A stretch of DNA of 64,000 nt from positions 62,001 through 126,000 of the forward strand of contig NZ_FWWU01000003.1 in the NCBI RefSeq assembly GCF_900176165.1, written 5' to 3'. Below, piece after piece: positions 1 through 12,843 of this stretch. The stretch is from Deinococcus hopiensis KR-140 (GTDB taxonomy: Bacteria > Deinococcota > Deinococci > Deinococcales > Deinococcaceae). The translations under genes were made by a program, and so were the position numbers. Under the pieces are notes generated by a model. It was given only the letters and a program-made list of their open reading frames with translations. It did not search any database and had not been told where the DNA came from. How positions within the stretch are numbered: the first letter of the stretch is position 1; the number at the start of each line of letters is the position of its first letter.

Positions 1-608
1 AGGTGGTCAGCCTGATTGGGCGCAACGGCGCGGGCAAGACCACCACCCTGAAATCGATTATGGGCGTTCTGCGCAGCCGCACCGGAACGGTCTCCTTCGC
101 GGGAGAGGACCTCACCCGGCTCCCCAGCAACCGCATCGCTGCCCGTGGCCTGGCCTGGGTTCCCGAAGAACGCGCCATTCTGAGCAGCCTGACGGTGCGC
201 GAGAACCTGGAGCTGCCTCCGGCGCGCCCGGGGGGCTGGAGCACCGAACGCGCCCTGGAAGCTTTTCCCGTGTTGCGGGAGCGCAGCCATTATCCGGGCA
301 GCAAGCTGTCGGGAGGTGAGCAGCAGATGCTCGCCACCCTGCGGGTGTTGCGCAGCGCTCCGAAGCTCCTGCTGCTCGACGAACCGAGTGAGGGCCTCGC
401 GCCCGTCATCGTGCAGCGAATCGGGGACATGCTCCAGGACCTTCGCCGCGAAGGCCTCGCGGTGATTCTGGTCGAACAGAACCTGAAGTTTGCCACCCGC
501 CTCGCGGACCGCCACTACGTTCTGGTGGACGGTCACGTCGTCGACGAGGTGCGCGCCGACGAGGTCGAGGCCCGCCGCAGCGACCTGCTGGGTTACCTGA
601 GCGTTTGA
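1..608 (+). CDS. livF: Branched-chain amino acid ABC transporter ATPase, LivF-type (5' partial)
   Basis: This is the ATP-hydrolysing subunit of a Liv-type (HAAT family) importer for branched-chain or related amino acids; it works on the cytoplasmic face with a second ATPase (LivG) and two permeases. The visible 201 residues begin inside the Walker A region (GRNGAGKTT). The ABC signature KLSGGEQQM is near visible residue 102, Walker B LLLLDEPSEGL near 118-128, and VILVEQN follows. About 30 N-terminal residues lie outside the window, so the GTG at base 3 is not the true start. The reading frame is open and ends in TGA at 606. The binding protein follows after 29 bases and the two permeases after that, so this is one operon; livG would be expected just upstream, outside the window. 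Substrate specificity cannot be read from the ATPase. Confidence 0.92.
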   Translation, partial: VVSLIGRNGAGKTTTLKSIMGVLRSRTGTVSFAGEDLTRLPSNRIAARGLAWVPEERAILSSLTVRENLELPPARPGGWSTERALEAFPVLRERSHYPGSKLSGGEQQMLATLRVLRSAPKLLLLDEPSEGLAPVIVQRIGDMLQDLRREGLAVILVEQNLKFATRLADRHYVLVDGHVVDEVRADEVEARRSDLLGYLSV

Positions 609-637
609 CCCCTTTTTCCCTTCACCGGAGGACCACC

Positions 638-1861
<1,224 letters not shown>

Positions 1862-1946
1862 GCGTGGTACCCCCAAGGTGCCCACTCCGGCGCAGCCCGC
1901 ATCACACTGACAGAGCCAGGACGCCCTCGCGCCTTGAAGGCGGCGC

Positions 1947-2833
<887 letters not shown>

Positions 2834-2837
<4 letters not shown>

Positions 2838-3787
2838 CCGCCCTGCCGAGCGTCGCGTCCGGGAGTGACCGACGTAAGGTCCGGGCCGCGTGGTTTATGG
2901 GACTGGGCCTGCTCCTGCTGGCCTTGCCCCGGCTGATCTACCCCGTGCTGGCCCTCGATATCCTTGCCTGGGGGCTGTTCGCCGTCGCCTTTGACCTGCT
3001 GTTCGGATTCTCGGGCCTCCTCAGCTTCGGACACGCGGCGTTCTGGGGCACGAGCGCGTATATCACCGCCTTCTTGCTCTCGCACGGACAGGGCGTTCCC
3101 GTCGCCATGCTGGGCGGAACGGGAGCGGCGGTCCTGATTGCCCTGCCCGCCGCGTTTCTGAGCGTACGCTCCGTGGGCATCTACTTCAGCATGATCACGC
3201 TGGCCTTCGCGCAGATGCTGTCCTTTCTGGCCCTGCAGTGGACTGATGTGACGGGCGGCGAGAACGGTTTGCAGGGGTTCACGCGGCCAGGCTTCCTGGG
3301 CCTGGACTTCAGCGACTCCGTCACGCGGTATTACTTCTGCCTGGCCGTGTTTACCGCCGGCTTCTACGTCGCGTACCGCATGGTTCGGAGTCCCTTCGGT
3401 CAGGCCCTTCAGGCGGTGCGCGACAACGAGCAGCGGGCGCAGAGCATCGGTTACAACCCGGTGCGCTTCAAGTTCACGGCCTTTTTGCTCAGCGGGGCAC
3501 TGGCAGGGCTTGCGGGCAGCATGTACACCTTCGGGCATGGCGTGGTCAGCCTGGAAGTCGTGAACTGGCGCACCTCCGGCGAGGTGGTCATGATGACCCT
3601 CCTGGGAGGTACGGGCACCCTCTTCGGCCCGGTGATCGGAGCGGGACTGGTCTTGCTGCTGCGCGACGCGCTGACCACCGCCAACCTCCCCATTGGGATC
3701 GTGACCGGTCTGGTCTTCGTCCTCGTGGTGCTGTTCTTCCGAAAGGGGGTCGTCGGAACAGTGCAGCACTGGCTGAGGCGCAAGTAG
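2834..3787 (+). CDS. livM: Branched-chain amino acid ABC transporter permease, LivM-type
   Basis: Second permease of the Liv-type importer, 317 residues. Recognisable segments are FDLLFGFSGLLSFGHAAFWG, typical of LivM, and the ATPase-coupling loop GGTGTLFGPVIGAG near residues 256-269. It starts at a GTG that overlaps the livH stop by 4 bases. The operon appears to end here: no further Liv gene follows and the next 1.3 kb is degenerate sequence. livF lies at the 5' end of this cluster, so the order is (livG)-livF-binding protein-livH-livM, with livG inferred to be outside the window. Confidence 0.93.
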
Positions 3788-4433
3788 GAGAGCAAGGGGG
3801 ATGGAGGCCACCGCAGAAATCCAAAGTGCGTCTGAAAAGGGTGGGCATCTGGCCAGGCGACGCACCACGAAGCGCACCACCACCTCGCACACAAGGTTCT
3901 GCGCAGTGTCCACCGGGGCCTCATACTCTTCAGCCATACGCCTGGCTCCCCCGAGCCGAGGTTCGCTCCACCCCCTAGCGGCGCCTGTGCGCCGCGAAAC
4001 CCCTGGGCACCTCCTCGGATCGTGGGGGTGCGCCTTTTGGTACCCGGGTGCCCTACCGGCCAGACCAGGGGGCATGACGGTCTCGGTCGTCCAGCCCAGA
4101 TGTAGTTTACAAACAGCCCACCATGCCAACATCTTGGCTGTTGAGCGGCCGCTTGCAGGTGCCGCGCCTGTTTTGCCGCCCTAGGGGCAGCCACTGCTCC
4201 ACGGTACCGGCAGATGCCGGCCGGAAAGAAGCAGCCCACGACTCTTTCCAACGAGGGTGGGCCGTGACCCCCCACCTCTGCAACCACTTCCCAGCGGTGC
4301 GTGTCTGGAGAGTAGCGGTCCAGCAGGTTGTCTCAACGGTAGGTGGTCTGCTGAGGTTAAGTTGCCAGACCCCCGCAATTCCGTCCTGCCTTCTGCGGTG
4401 GAATGGCCTGAGATGACCAGGTGCCCCACCCTG
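3788..4433. other. Degenerate intergenic DNA after the Liv operon
   Basis: I see no convincing gene here. A short minus-strand stretch (about 3788-3940) reads MAEEYEAPVDTAQNLV and could be the start of a lost gene, but it runs into the antisense of livM without coding character of its own. A GC hairpin (GCGGCGC, loop CTGT, GCGCCGC) lies at 3978-3995 without a T-run, so it is a weak terminator candidate at best. Confidence 0.4.
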
Positions 4434-4554
4434 GAGCATGGGTCAAAAAGAAGTCCTCATTTTTGACCGAGCCCAGCGAGCTCAAGTGGACATCGGGGAG
4501 AATGACGCCGTGAGGGGTGCCCTTCCACTCGCGGCGTCATTCAGACAAATGCTC
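4434..4554. mobile_element. MITE copy 1 (IS630-related ends)
   Basis: A non-coding element of 121 bp. The right end is GACAAATGCTC followed by TA. The left end is a decayed GAGCATGGGTC (consensus GAGCATTTGTC). The interior shares AAGAAGTCCTC, TTTTGACCG, GGGGAGAA, GTGAGGGGT and CCCTTCCAC with the copies at 24742, 45444, 52883 and 58098. The ends match the outer 11 bp of the IS630 element at 14961-15945. Confidence 0.75.
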
Positions 4555-5131
4555 TATCACTCACCGTCCACTCGGCGGGCATGCCCGCCGTTCATGCTGT
4601 GTTGGAAGTGCTCCACGTCTGGCCCATCGGGGTGATCGACTTTCCCAACCGCAGTGCGCCTTCGAGATCACGCACCTTCCCGGCAACCTATTCCGCAGAC
4701 CGGGCCTTCGAGGTGGATCTGGAGGAACTCAGGCGTCGCCAGGGGGAGCAGGTGGGGCACCTGTACGCCGTCGCAATTCACAGTTCCCGGCGCGCGTTGC
4801 AATTCCTCGACGGCGTGGTGGTGGAGGTGAATGCTCCAGACTGCGAAAGCACCTCGGCCATAAGACTTGGAAATCATCCGGTGCTTCTGGGGATGTGGCG
4901 GCACAACTGGGTTGGAGGGCGGACCTTCGAGCACAGCGGCCAAGTGCTCGGCACCTGAACGCCACCTACCAGACCATCCTTCCGGCCGGGAAGTACGCCG
5001 AGCGTTTCGCTGAGCGGGGGTTCCAGTGCGGAGGACGGCACTTCTCGGGCGTCTCATCTCTTTGGCCCTTTTGCAAGTGCGCGCAGCTTCACCGACAAAC
5101 CACGGAGGGACGCCGCACGGACGTCCCGAAT
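4555..5131 (+). pseudogene. Possible hypothetical gene remnant
   Basis: The plus-strand frame 4581-4958 (125 codons) reads like protein in its middle part, for example ADRAFEVDLEELRRRQGEQ followed by a run ending QFLDGVVVEVNA. It has no ribosome binding site, begins within 30 bases of a MITE end, and stops abruptly. A second plus frame at 4955-5100 contains YAERFAERGFQCGG. I do not recognise either. It may be one decayed gene with a frameshift near 4955, or chance coding potential in GC-rich DNA. Confidence 0.25.
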
Positions 5132-6430
5132 TCACGGTGGGTTGCTGGAGCGCAGCCGAACGCGGGTGATTTTGAGTCCCTGTACCGCTTCTGCCGTCAG
5201 CTCGTGGCCCTGTATACGCACGGTGGTCCCCGGTGGGGGAACCGTGCCATGCACTTGCAAGAGCAGTCCGGCCACGGTCGTCGCATCCTCACTGTGCAGT
5301 TTGAGACCATGGTCTTCTCGCAACTCTCTCAACGGTACCTCGCCGCTCATGGTCAAGGAGCCGTCCCCATTCGCGGAGATCCAATCGACTTCTGGGGCGT
5401 CCTCATCCTCAATCACGTCTTCAATCAGGTCGTCCATCGTGATGAAGCCCAGGGTCCCGCCGAATTCATCTGCCACCAGGGCTGCGTGGACGCGCTCGCG
5501 TTTGAACAGGGCCAGCAGGTCCTCGGCGGTGGCGGTGGCCGCCACGCTGGGCAGAGGACGGACCAGACGGCCCAGGTGAGACGGCCTCCCCTGCGCGCGT
5601 GCACGGATGAAGTCCTTGACGTGGAGTACGCCGATGATACCGTCCAGATTGTCCTCGTAGACGGGGTAACGGCTGCGCGCCGAGCGGGTAATCCGTGCCA
5701 GGACTTCCTCGGAAGTCGCATTCAACGGCAGGGCGTCCAGGCTTCGGCGAGAGGTCATCAGTTCCGCCGCTGTGCGTTCTTCCAGCGCGAAGATGTTCTG
5801 GATCAGGTCGCGCTGCACCTCCCCGAGCTGTCCGCCCTCGGCGCTTTCCTCGGTGAGGATGCTCAGTTCCTTGCTGGTATGCAGCAGGGCGTGTTGACCG
5901 GGTTCGCGGATTCTCAGCAGGCGCATCAGGCCCAGTGACATAAAGTTCAGCACGGCCACCAGCGGGCGGAACACGACGCCGAAGACCTGCATTAAGGGAC
6001 TGATCTGGACGCTGATGTTCTCCGGCGTTTGAAGGGCCAGCAACTTTGGAATCATTTCGCCGAACACCACGTGCATGAAGGTGATGAGGCTCAGGGCAAG
6101 GATGAATCCAGCGGTATGTGCCGCCTCGTGCGCCAAGCCGAGGTACTCGAAAGGGCCATACATCCACTTGGCGATGGCCGGTTCCCCGTACATCCCAAGC
6201 CCAATGCTGGCGAGCGTGATCCCGAGCTGCGCAACGGCGATGTAGCGGTCTTTGCCTGTGGGGTGATCAAACACGCCCAGAAGCCAGCGTGCTGCGCCGT
6301 TGCCCCGTTCCGCAAGCTGTTCCAGTCGGGAGCGGCGCGCCCCGATCAGGGCGAATTCCGCCGCCACGAACAGGCCGTTGAGAACCACCAAGACCAGAAT
6401 GATCAGGATGGGCGTCAGGGATGTCAACAT
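5132..6430 (-). CDS. CNNM/CorC-HlyC family membrane protein (DUF21, CBS pair)
   Basis: A 432-residue integral membrane protein of the hemolysin-C/CorC family, now viewed as magnesium or cobalt ion transporters or modulators of them. The order is a DUF21/CNNM transmembrane domain (about 1-195, starting LTPILIILVLVVLNGLFVAAEFALIG with the family AEFA motif), a CBS pair (about 215-340, including FGGTLGFITMDDLIEDVIED), and a C-terminal CorC/HlyC domain (about 350-428, TVAGLLLQVHGTVPPPGTTV). It is downstream of a paralogue of the same architecture and overlaps it by one base (its ATG overlaps the upstream stop), so the pair is cotranscribed. Calling it a hemolysin would be historical only. Confidence 0.9.
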   Translation of the reverse strand: MLTSLTPILIILVLVVLNGLFVAAEFALIGARRSRLEQLAERGNGAARWLLGVFDHPTGKDRYIAVAQLGITLASIGLGMYGEPAIAKWMYGPFEYLGLAHEAAHTAGFILALSLITFMHVVFGEMIPKLLALQTPENISVQISPLMQVFGVVFRPLVAVLNFMSLGLMRLLRIREPGQHALLHTSKELSILTEESAEGGQLGEVQRDLIQNIFALEERTAAELMTSRRSLDALPLNATSEEVLARITRSARSRYPVYEDNLDGIIGVLHVKDFIRARAQGRPSHLGRLVRPLPSVAATATAEDLLALFKRERVHAALVADEFGGTLGFITMDDLIEDVIEDEDAPEVDWISANGDGSLTMSGEVPLRELREDHGLKLHSEDATTVAGLLLQVHGTVPPPGTTVRIQGHELTAEAVQGLKITRVRLRSSNPP

Positions 6431-7719
6431 CAGCGCTCACCCCCCGGGAGCACAAAGGTCACCCGCTGCACGGCGCGGCGCTCCATCGCCTCAACGCGGA
6501 AAACAACGGCCTCCACCCCGACCTCGTCGCCGGTCATTGGAAGGCGGCCCAGCTCGTGCCACATCAGGCCGCTGACGGTATTCACCTCGTCCGTCGGCAG
6601 TTCCAGGTCAAAACGGTCATTCAGCGCTTCGATGAGCACATCGCCACGAACGGTGACACGCTCTTTATAGACGGTGATGGGGTCCTCCTCCTGATCGAAC
6701 TCATCCTGCATCTCGCCGAAAATTTCTTCCAGAGCGTCTTCCAGGGTCACCAGGCCTGCGACGCCGCCATACTCGTCCACCACCACAGCGCTGTGCCGGG
6801 AGACCTCACGGAGCCTGCGCCAAAGGTCCGGGACCGCCATGCTGTCGGCGACAATCAAGGGCAGACGCATGATCTCAGCGACGCGAACGTCCGGTTGGGT
6901 TTCGGCGGCGAGGAACACGCGGCGGAGGTGCAAAATTCCCACCACATCGTCGGAATTCTCGCCCGTGACGGGAAAGCGTGAGTAAGCACTGTTGGCCAGT
7001 CGCAAAAGCGCTTCCCCTGCGGTAAAGTCAGCTGGCACCGTGACCAGTTTCGTGCGGGGAGTCATGATCTCGCGGACCACCCGGTCCTCGACGTTCAGCA
7101 CGCCCGCGAGCATCTCCCGTTCCGCAGCGTCAATCAGGCCCCCTTTGGCGCTTTCGCGGTAGAGGCTCTGCAATTCCTCCGGGGAGTGGACGTGCGCGTG
7201 GCTGTGATCGGCATTCATCTTCCAAGCGCGCAGCAGGGCAAAGGCTGTGCCGTTAAATACCGCGATGAGTGGCCGGAAGAGTAGGAGACTGAGCTGCATG
7301 GGGCGCAGGGCAGCGATGGCGAGACGCTCTGGGTAGCGGAGCGCCACACTCTTCGGTAACAGCTCGCCAAGCACCATCATGAGCAGCGTGATCACGACCA
7401 ACACGGTGATTGTCGCCGCAACCCTTCCGCCGACCGCGCCCAGCGCAGGAGCAAGGAGCGGTGTCAGCTGCGCCTGCCCGTAGGCACCCGCAATCAAGTT
7501 GGTCAGGGTAATTCCAACCTGACAGGCAGCCACATAGTGGTCGAGCTTCTTGGGGTCGCGCAGGACTTCCAGCAGGTCGGCCGCCGGGCGGTTTCCGGCC
7601 TCTGCCACCTCCTGCACCCGTGAGCGACGAGAACCGACGGTGGCGAATTCGGCAGCCACATACAACGCGGTCAGGGCCACCATCATCAGGAGGACCAGGA
7701 CGGGCAGGAGGGCATTCAA
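6430..7719 (-). CDS. CNNM/CorC-HlyC family membrane protein, first of tandem pair
   Basis: 429 residues with the same domain order as its downstream neighbour: DUF21 membrane domain (about 1-190, VLLMMVALTALYVAAEFATVG, then GSRRSR), CBS pair (about 205-335, with VVVDEYGGVAGLVTLEDALE), and a CorC/HlyC C-terminal domain (about 350-425, VSGLMWHELGRLPMTGDEVG). Two divergent copies side by side are common in Deinococcota and Actinobacteria and may act as a heteromer. This gene is first in the operon; its promoter should lie in 7720-7900 on the minus strand, but I could not pick a convincing -35/-10 pair. Confidence 0.9.
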   Translation of the reverse strand: MNALLPVLVLLMMVALTALYVAAEFATVGSRRSRVQEVAEAGNRPAADLLEVLRDPKKLDHYVAACQVGITLTNLIAGAYGQAQLTPLLAPALGAVGGRVAATITVLVVITLLMMVLGELLPKSVALRYPERLAIAALRPMQLSLLLFRPLIAVFNGTAFALLRAWKMNADHSHAHVHSPEELQSLYRESAKGGLIDAAEREMLAGVLNVEDRVVREIMTPRTKLVTVPADFTAGEALLRLANSAYSRFPVTGENSDDVVGILHLRRVFLAAETQPDVRVAEIMRLPLIVADSMAVPDLWRRLREVSRHSAVVVDEYGGVAGLVTLEDALEEIFGEMQDEFDQEEDPITVYKERVTVRGDVLIEALNDRFDLELPTDEVNTVSGLMWHELGRLPMTGDEVGVEAVVFRVEAMERRAVQRVTFVLPGGER

Positions 7720-8129
7720 GGCGCGCCCCCCAACCTAAACCGCGCGGAGGAACGTAAGTTGTGAGACGAACTGGGAGGTTCGGCGTTGTCATCGCAGGGC
7801 AACGTCATAGACGAAGATTCTAACAGAGTGGGATGAACGCTCTGATGGGTTGGAGTGAATTCAACCGCCTGAATTGACTTGGGTTCAGCCCTCAGAGGGA
7901 TTCGAGGGAATGGACGCAACTGCAGAAGTGGTGGGTATTGTTGACCTCTTCACTCCTGGTGAGCTGAGAAGCGCTTGGAGGGCCGCCGTGGCCCACCTGC
8001 GCCCCCTCACCCCCAAAACAAACTGGAGGCACCTCCAGAGCCCTTACAGAGCTGCTACGGGCCACATAGGGGAAGACAATCAACCCTGTCCGGACTCCTC
8101 AGACTCAAGTCTCCAGGACAGGAGGAACA
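7720..8129. other. Intergenic region between CorC pair and repA 3' end
   Basis: 410 bases without a gene I can support. It should hold the minus-strand promoter of the CorC pair. TTAGAAT (minus strand, near 7821) is a possible -10 but has no good -35. The short open frames here are chance frames. Confidence 0.4.
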
Positions 8130-9425
8130 TCAGGGCTGGGAACCTGTGATCTCTTCTACCGCCTTCACGAGGTCCTCCTGCCCGCGTGAAGCGGCGGCGA
8201 GGCGCTCGACCTCGCGGTCATCCACTTCGGTCAGTCGCTTCAGGACCTCGTCCCGCGGTAGGCGGCCCAGCTTCACGCGCAGCAAGCTGCGGATCATGGC
8301 GAGCGACTCCTCACGGCTGAGGGGCAGCAGCCGCGGCTGGTGTTCGGGAACCGGGCGTGATTTGGCTCTCGCTGCTGGCGCTGCTGGTTTAGGTGCGGGA
8401 ATGTACTTGTCTGGGTTACGAATCGCGTCAACGACAGTCGCCGCGATGGAACGGGGTTTGTAGCCTTCGTCGAGCCGCCGCTGCACCAGCTGCACGGCAG
8501 ACCGCACCCGCTCGGGATGGTCGGTCACCAGGGCCTCGGCGACGGGCCTGCTCACCTTCATCGCGGTGAGCAGATCCACGAGTTCCGGGTCCACTTCACC
8601 CTCGAACTCGTACTTGATGCGGGTGCTGTCCCCGGACCCCTCATAAGACACATCACGCAGGTACTTGGCGGCGATCAGATGGGCGTGCGCGCCGTCCAGG
8701 GTGCGCTTGACATTGTTGGGGCGCTGGCCGCTCAGGCCAGTGGCTTCACGCCAGGCCGCCATGATGACCGGCAATTCGCGGGCCAGTGAGCCATCGTCTC
8801 CCACCCGGTGGGCCTGGAGCACCCGGTACAGGCTGCGTGCCGTGGGCTGCTTGAGGTCACTCAGGAGTTCTGCATCGAGAATCTGGTAAAACCCCTCGCG
8901 AATCGACAGGGCAAAGTGACGCGAGAACGTCACGCGCAGCGGCGCACTGGCGTCGATGGTGCCTCCCTCACCGCTGGCACTCAGGCTGGTATCCCGGACC
9001 GAGATGCGGTCGATCAGGCGGTTGGTCTCAGTCATCCCGCGGAAGCGGCCCCCATGCTGGTGCGAGACGCGCGTCAGCCAACTGACTCCCTCCAGCCGCA
9101 GCAGGCTCTCACGCAGCCGGGCGTAGGCGTTGCCACGCGTCCCCAGAGGCGTGAGGCGGAGCAGCCGGTAGGCCGTACACTCCACCGTATCGTCTTCCGG
9201 GCATCCTGCCTCGAAAAACAGCGTTTGCAAGGCCAGAAGAACGTCGGGGTCCACTCCATGCGGACGTCCGCGCGCAGCGACTCCCTGCACGTAGAAGTAC
9301 CGCTCCCCGATGCTGAAGGTCGTTTCCCAGTTCTGGTCGTCGCCGTCGTCGCGGTTCAGGATGCTGAACACCCCGGACCGGGCCAGAGTCAGTTCGTTGA
9401 TCAGCTTCTCGTTGCCCTGGGTCAT
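8130..9425 (-). CDS. repA: Plasmid replication initiator protein RepA
   Basis: A 431-residue initiator of the type carried by Deinococcus secondary replicons. It is expected to bind iterons through winged-helix domains and open the origin. The N-terminal part (LINELTLARSGVFSIL, then GERYFYVQGVAARGRPHGVD) and the middle (PLRVTFSRHFALSIREGFYQ, KQPTARSLYRVLQAHR) match what I recall of these initiators. The C-terminal 100 residues are proline- and charge-rich. A nine-copy iteron array lies immediately upstream (9596-9889) with an AT-rich palindromic segment between it and the start, so gene and array form a complete basic replicon. The ATG at 9425 is the first good start. No parA or parB adjoins it; a parA remnant is found at 21683. 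Confidence 0.85.
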   Translation of the reverse strand: MTQGNEKLINELTLARSGVFSILNRDDGDDQNWETTFSIGERYFYVQGVAARGRPHGVDPDVLLALQTLFFEAGCPEDDTVECTAYRLLRLTPLGTRGNAYARLRESLLRLEGVSWLTRVSHQHGGRFRGMTETNRLIDRISVRDTSLSASGEGGTIDASAPLRVTFSRHFALSIREGFYQILDAELLSDLKQPTARSLYRVLQAHRVGDDGSLARELPVIMAAWREATGLSGQRPNNVKRTLDGAHAHLIAAKYLRDVSYEGSGDSTRIKYEFEGEVDPELVDLLTAMKVSRPVAEALVTDHPERVRSAVQLVQRRLDEGYKPRSIAATVVDAIRNPDKYIPAPKPAAPAARAKSRPVPEHQPRLLPLSREESLAMIRSLLRVKLGRLPRDEVLKRLTEVDDREVERLAAASRGQEDLVKAVEEITGSQP

Positions 9426-9507
9426 AGGTTGGGAACCAAGGCAAGCCTACCACGGCGTCCCTCAGCTGAACGCAGAACTCCACTGCGTTTTGCCTTGATT
9501 GATGTTT

Positions 9508-9547
9508 TTATCTTTTTAAAAGATATAAAAAGATAATGATGCATCAT
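9508..9547. promoter_or_regulatory. AT-rich palindromes upstream of repA (promoter/operator or unwinding element)
   Basis: TTATCTTTTT (9508-9517) and AAAAAGATAA (9527-9536) form a perfect 10-bp inverted repeat with a 9-base centre. It abuts a second perfect 12-bp palindrome, ATGATGCATCAT (9536-9547). This is the only strongly AT-rich stretch near repA and sits between the iterons and the gene. Autoregulation of repA or origin melting is inferred. Confidence 0.55.
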
Positions 9548-9595
9548 CAAGGGGGAGGGGCGTTTCGGCTCCTGGCGCGGCTTTTTCAGGAAATT

Positions 9596-9889
9596 TGACT
9601 CAAAGGTAGCGTGGATTTCACCCCTTTTTGACTCAAAGGCAGCGTGCTTTTGAGCCTCTTTGACTCAAAGGTAGCGATAGCGTGACTCAAAGTTAGCGTG
9701 CCAAAAACAGCCAAAAAACTCAAAGTTAGCGATAGCGATTTTCGGCGTCTGACTCAAAGTTAGCGTGTCAAAATGCCTGTTTTTTGCTCTTCCGACTCAA
9801 AGTTAGCGATAGTTGAAAAAAGGTGATCAGGGCGGGAAAAACCTCCGTTTTGACTCAAAGCTAGCGATACCCCTGACTCAAAGCTAGCG
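9596..9889. repeat. Iteron array, plasmid replication origin (oriV)
   Basis: Nine direct repeats of consensus TGACTCAAAGNTAGCG, most followed by ATAG or TG, start at about 9596, 9629, 9661, 9683, 9717, 9750, 9793, 9851 and 9874. Spacing is irregular (22-58 bases), unlike CRISPR. Position N is G or C in the outer copies and T in the middle copies. Repeats of this length beside a Rep gene are RepA-binding iterons that set origin firing and copy number. All copies have the same orientation. Confidence 0.9.
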
Positions 9890-10126
9890 ATAGGGGAATT
9901 CAGAGGGCAAAATTCCCCTCTAGGAAGGCGGGCCAACCGGGAAAAGAGAACTCAGGTCCTACGCCGAATAGTCCTACTGGCGCAGGAATTCCTGGTGTTT
10001 TCAGATCTCTTGCGCAGGGTGGCCAATCACGAGGAAGGGGGGCGCGCATTTCATGCCGATGTCTGCCGTCTGTTCTAGGACCAGGGTTCCCGTTCGGTGC
10101 AAGAGGACCAACGTGGACAGCCCTTT

Positions 10127-11606
<1,480 letters not shown>

Positions 11607-11678
11607 ACTGTTAGGGCGGGGGTGAGGACGGGAGGAGGGGGTAAGGAATACGTAAGGATGAGAAGCCGACACTGCCTT

Positions 11679-12107
11679 ATGAGTAAAAAATTCATTCTGC
11701 TGACCGCCATGGCCACCATGGCTTTCGCCCCTTCTGCCTTGGCGACGGATTACGTCACCAAGTCCGATCTCACAGGCATCACTCTCCCTAAGGGGGCCAT
11801 TGAGTTAACGGACGAGGATTTTCCCGATGAGATGGTGGATCTGCTGGAAGAGACTGCAAAAGGCATGGGTGGCAAATGTCAGTACCACGAATTGCTGTTC
11901 TGGGAAGGCAACCCAGTCGCTATTACCAATGCTCTGAACAAGAGTATTCCCAAAACCTTGACGTATAAAAACATCGATGCCGACGAATTGGATGATGGTT
12001 CATACGAGACGTTCTCTCTGAAGAGTAGCAAGGCCTGGTATGCTGGAGTTTGGATTCAAGGGGCGAAGGACATCACCCTCGCCTGGTGTAACGTCGTTAA
12101 GAAGTAG
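11679..12107 (+). CDS. Secreted hypothetical protein
   Basis: 142 residues starting at the ATG of MSKKFILLTAMATMAFAPSA, a clear signal peptide cleaved near ALA-TD (residues 20-22). The mature protein is acidic (clusters such as TDEDFPDEMVDLLEE and DADELDDG), has two cysteines (in GGKCQYHE and AWCNVV) and ends in VVKK. I know no family for it. Upstream in-frame codons to 11622 are rejected because the signal peptide must be N-terminal. The next feature is a strong terminator, so the gene is probably monocistronic. Its codon use is less GC-biased than its neighbours (AAA, GAT and AAC are frequent), a hint of different ancestry. Confidence 0.7.
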   Translation: MSKKFILLTAMATMAFAPSALATDYVTKSDLTGITLPKGAIELTDEDFPDEMVDLLEETAKGMGGKCQYHELLFWEGNPVAITNALNKSIPKTLTYKNIDADELDDGSYETFSLKSSKAWYAGVWIQGAKDITLAWCNVVKK

Positions 12108-12130
12108 TCGTACCGATCGAAAGTACAAGC

Positions 12131-12153
12131 CCCCGCCCCGTTACGGCGGGGGT
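12131..12153 (+). terminator. Rho-independent terminator
   Basis: CCCCCGCC, a 7-base loop, GGCGGGGG, then TTCGTC. It lies 23 bases after the secreted-protein stop. The 8-bp stem is all G-C; the T-run is poor. Confidence 0.65.
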
Positions 12154-12353
12154 TCGTCATTCCAGGGAAGAACCATGACTCTAACTCCACGCACACCACC
12201 AGCAAAAGTCTTCCCTGGACGAGGGAAGCGGCGGCATCTTCCTGATCTTCAGACCCTGCTGCCTCACCAGATCAACCTATAGAGATTAAGATCACGTTTC
12301 CACCTTAGTTTTGTGTCAGGCGAGGAGAAGGAGGATAGGACTAAGGTGCCCTC

Positions 12354-12764
12354 ATGACCTCCCAGACCATGCGTGTCCTGCTGTTAGTGGACGACGATCC
12401 AACAGACGCAATGCTGGTCGAACTCGCCCTCGCTGAGCTTGATCTGGACGTTGAACTCGAAACGATTCACGATGGCAACAAGGCCCTAAAACGCCTTCAG
12501 GATGGTTCCTGCCCGGACCTTCTGCTCATTGATCTGCATATGCCTCATATGAGCGCCGTGGAGCTGCTTGAAGCTCTCCAGGACTGCTTTCCGCCAACCC
12601 GCGTGGTGGTCTGGAGTGCCTCTCCGCCTCGCGGCATTGAGGAACGCATTCTCGCGCTTGGGGCGGAAGTGTTTCTCTCCAAACCACCTCAATACGAGGA
12701 ACTGGTGATCGTGCTCAAGCAATTGTTGGAACCAAGGGCGGGAGCAAAGCCCGGAAGCGGCTAA
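12354..12764 (+). CDS. Single-domain response regulator (CheY/Rcp1-like)
   Basis: A 136-residue phospho-receiver domain without an output domain. The acidic pocket is D13-D15 (VDDDPTDA), the phospho-acceptor is Asp60 (LLLIDLHMP), the switch residue is Ser88 (VVWSAS) and the conserved Lys is Lys110 (FLSKPPQYEE). The DDDPTDA motif and length resemble regulators that pair with phytochrome-type kinases (Rcp1/BphR). No kinase is adjacent; the nearest is the bacteriophytochrome at 26428, which already has its own regulator. The start ATG is the only one available. Confidence 0.9.
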   Translation: MTSQTMRVLLLVDDDPTDAMLVELALAELDLDVELETIHDGNKALKRLQDGSCPDLLLIDLHMPHMSAVELLEALQDCFPPTRVVVWSASPPRGIEERILALGAEVFLSKPPQYEELVIVLKQLLEPRAGAKPGSG

Positions 12765-12796
12765 GGCCGCAGGCTCCAGGTACAGAGAAAAGCTGA

Positions 12797-12817
12797 CCCC
12801 CGCTGAGAAGGCGGAGA
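12797..12817. repeat. Decayed terminator-like hairpin
   Basis: CCCCCGC-TGAGAAG-GCGGAG, 32 bases after the response regulator. Nearly the same string (CCCCCGC-TCAGAAG-GCGGGG, then ATGAAG) recurs at 13600-13619, so the two are duplicated copies. Neither has a T-run. Confidence 0.35.
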
Positions 12818-12843
12818 TGAAGTTTTGGGGAGGTGCGCGTGTC

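Noticed and set aside
9596..9889. CRISPR-like array
   Set aside because: The 16-20 base repeats with irregular spacing, next to repA, are iterons. No cas gene is present.
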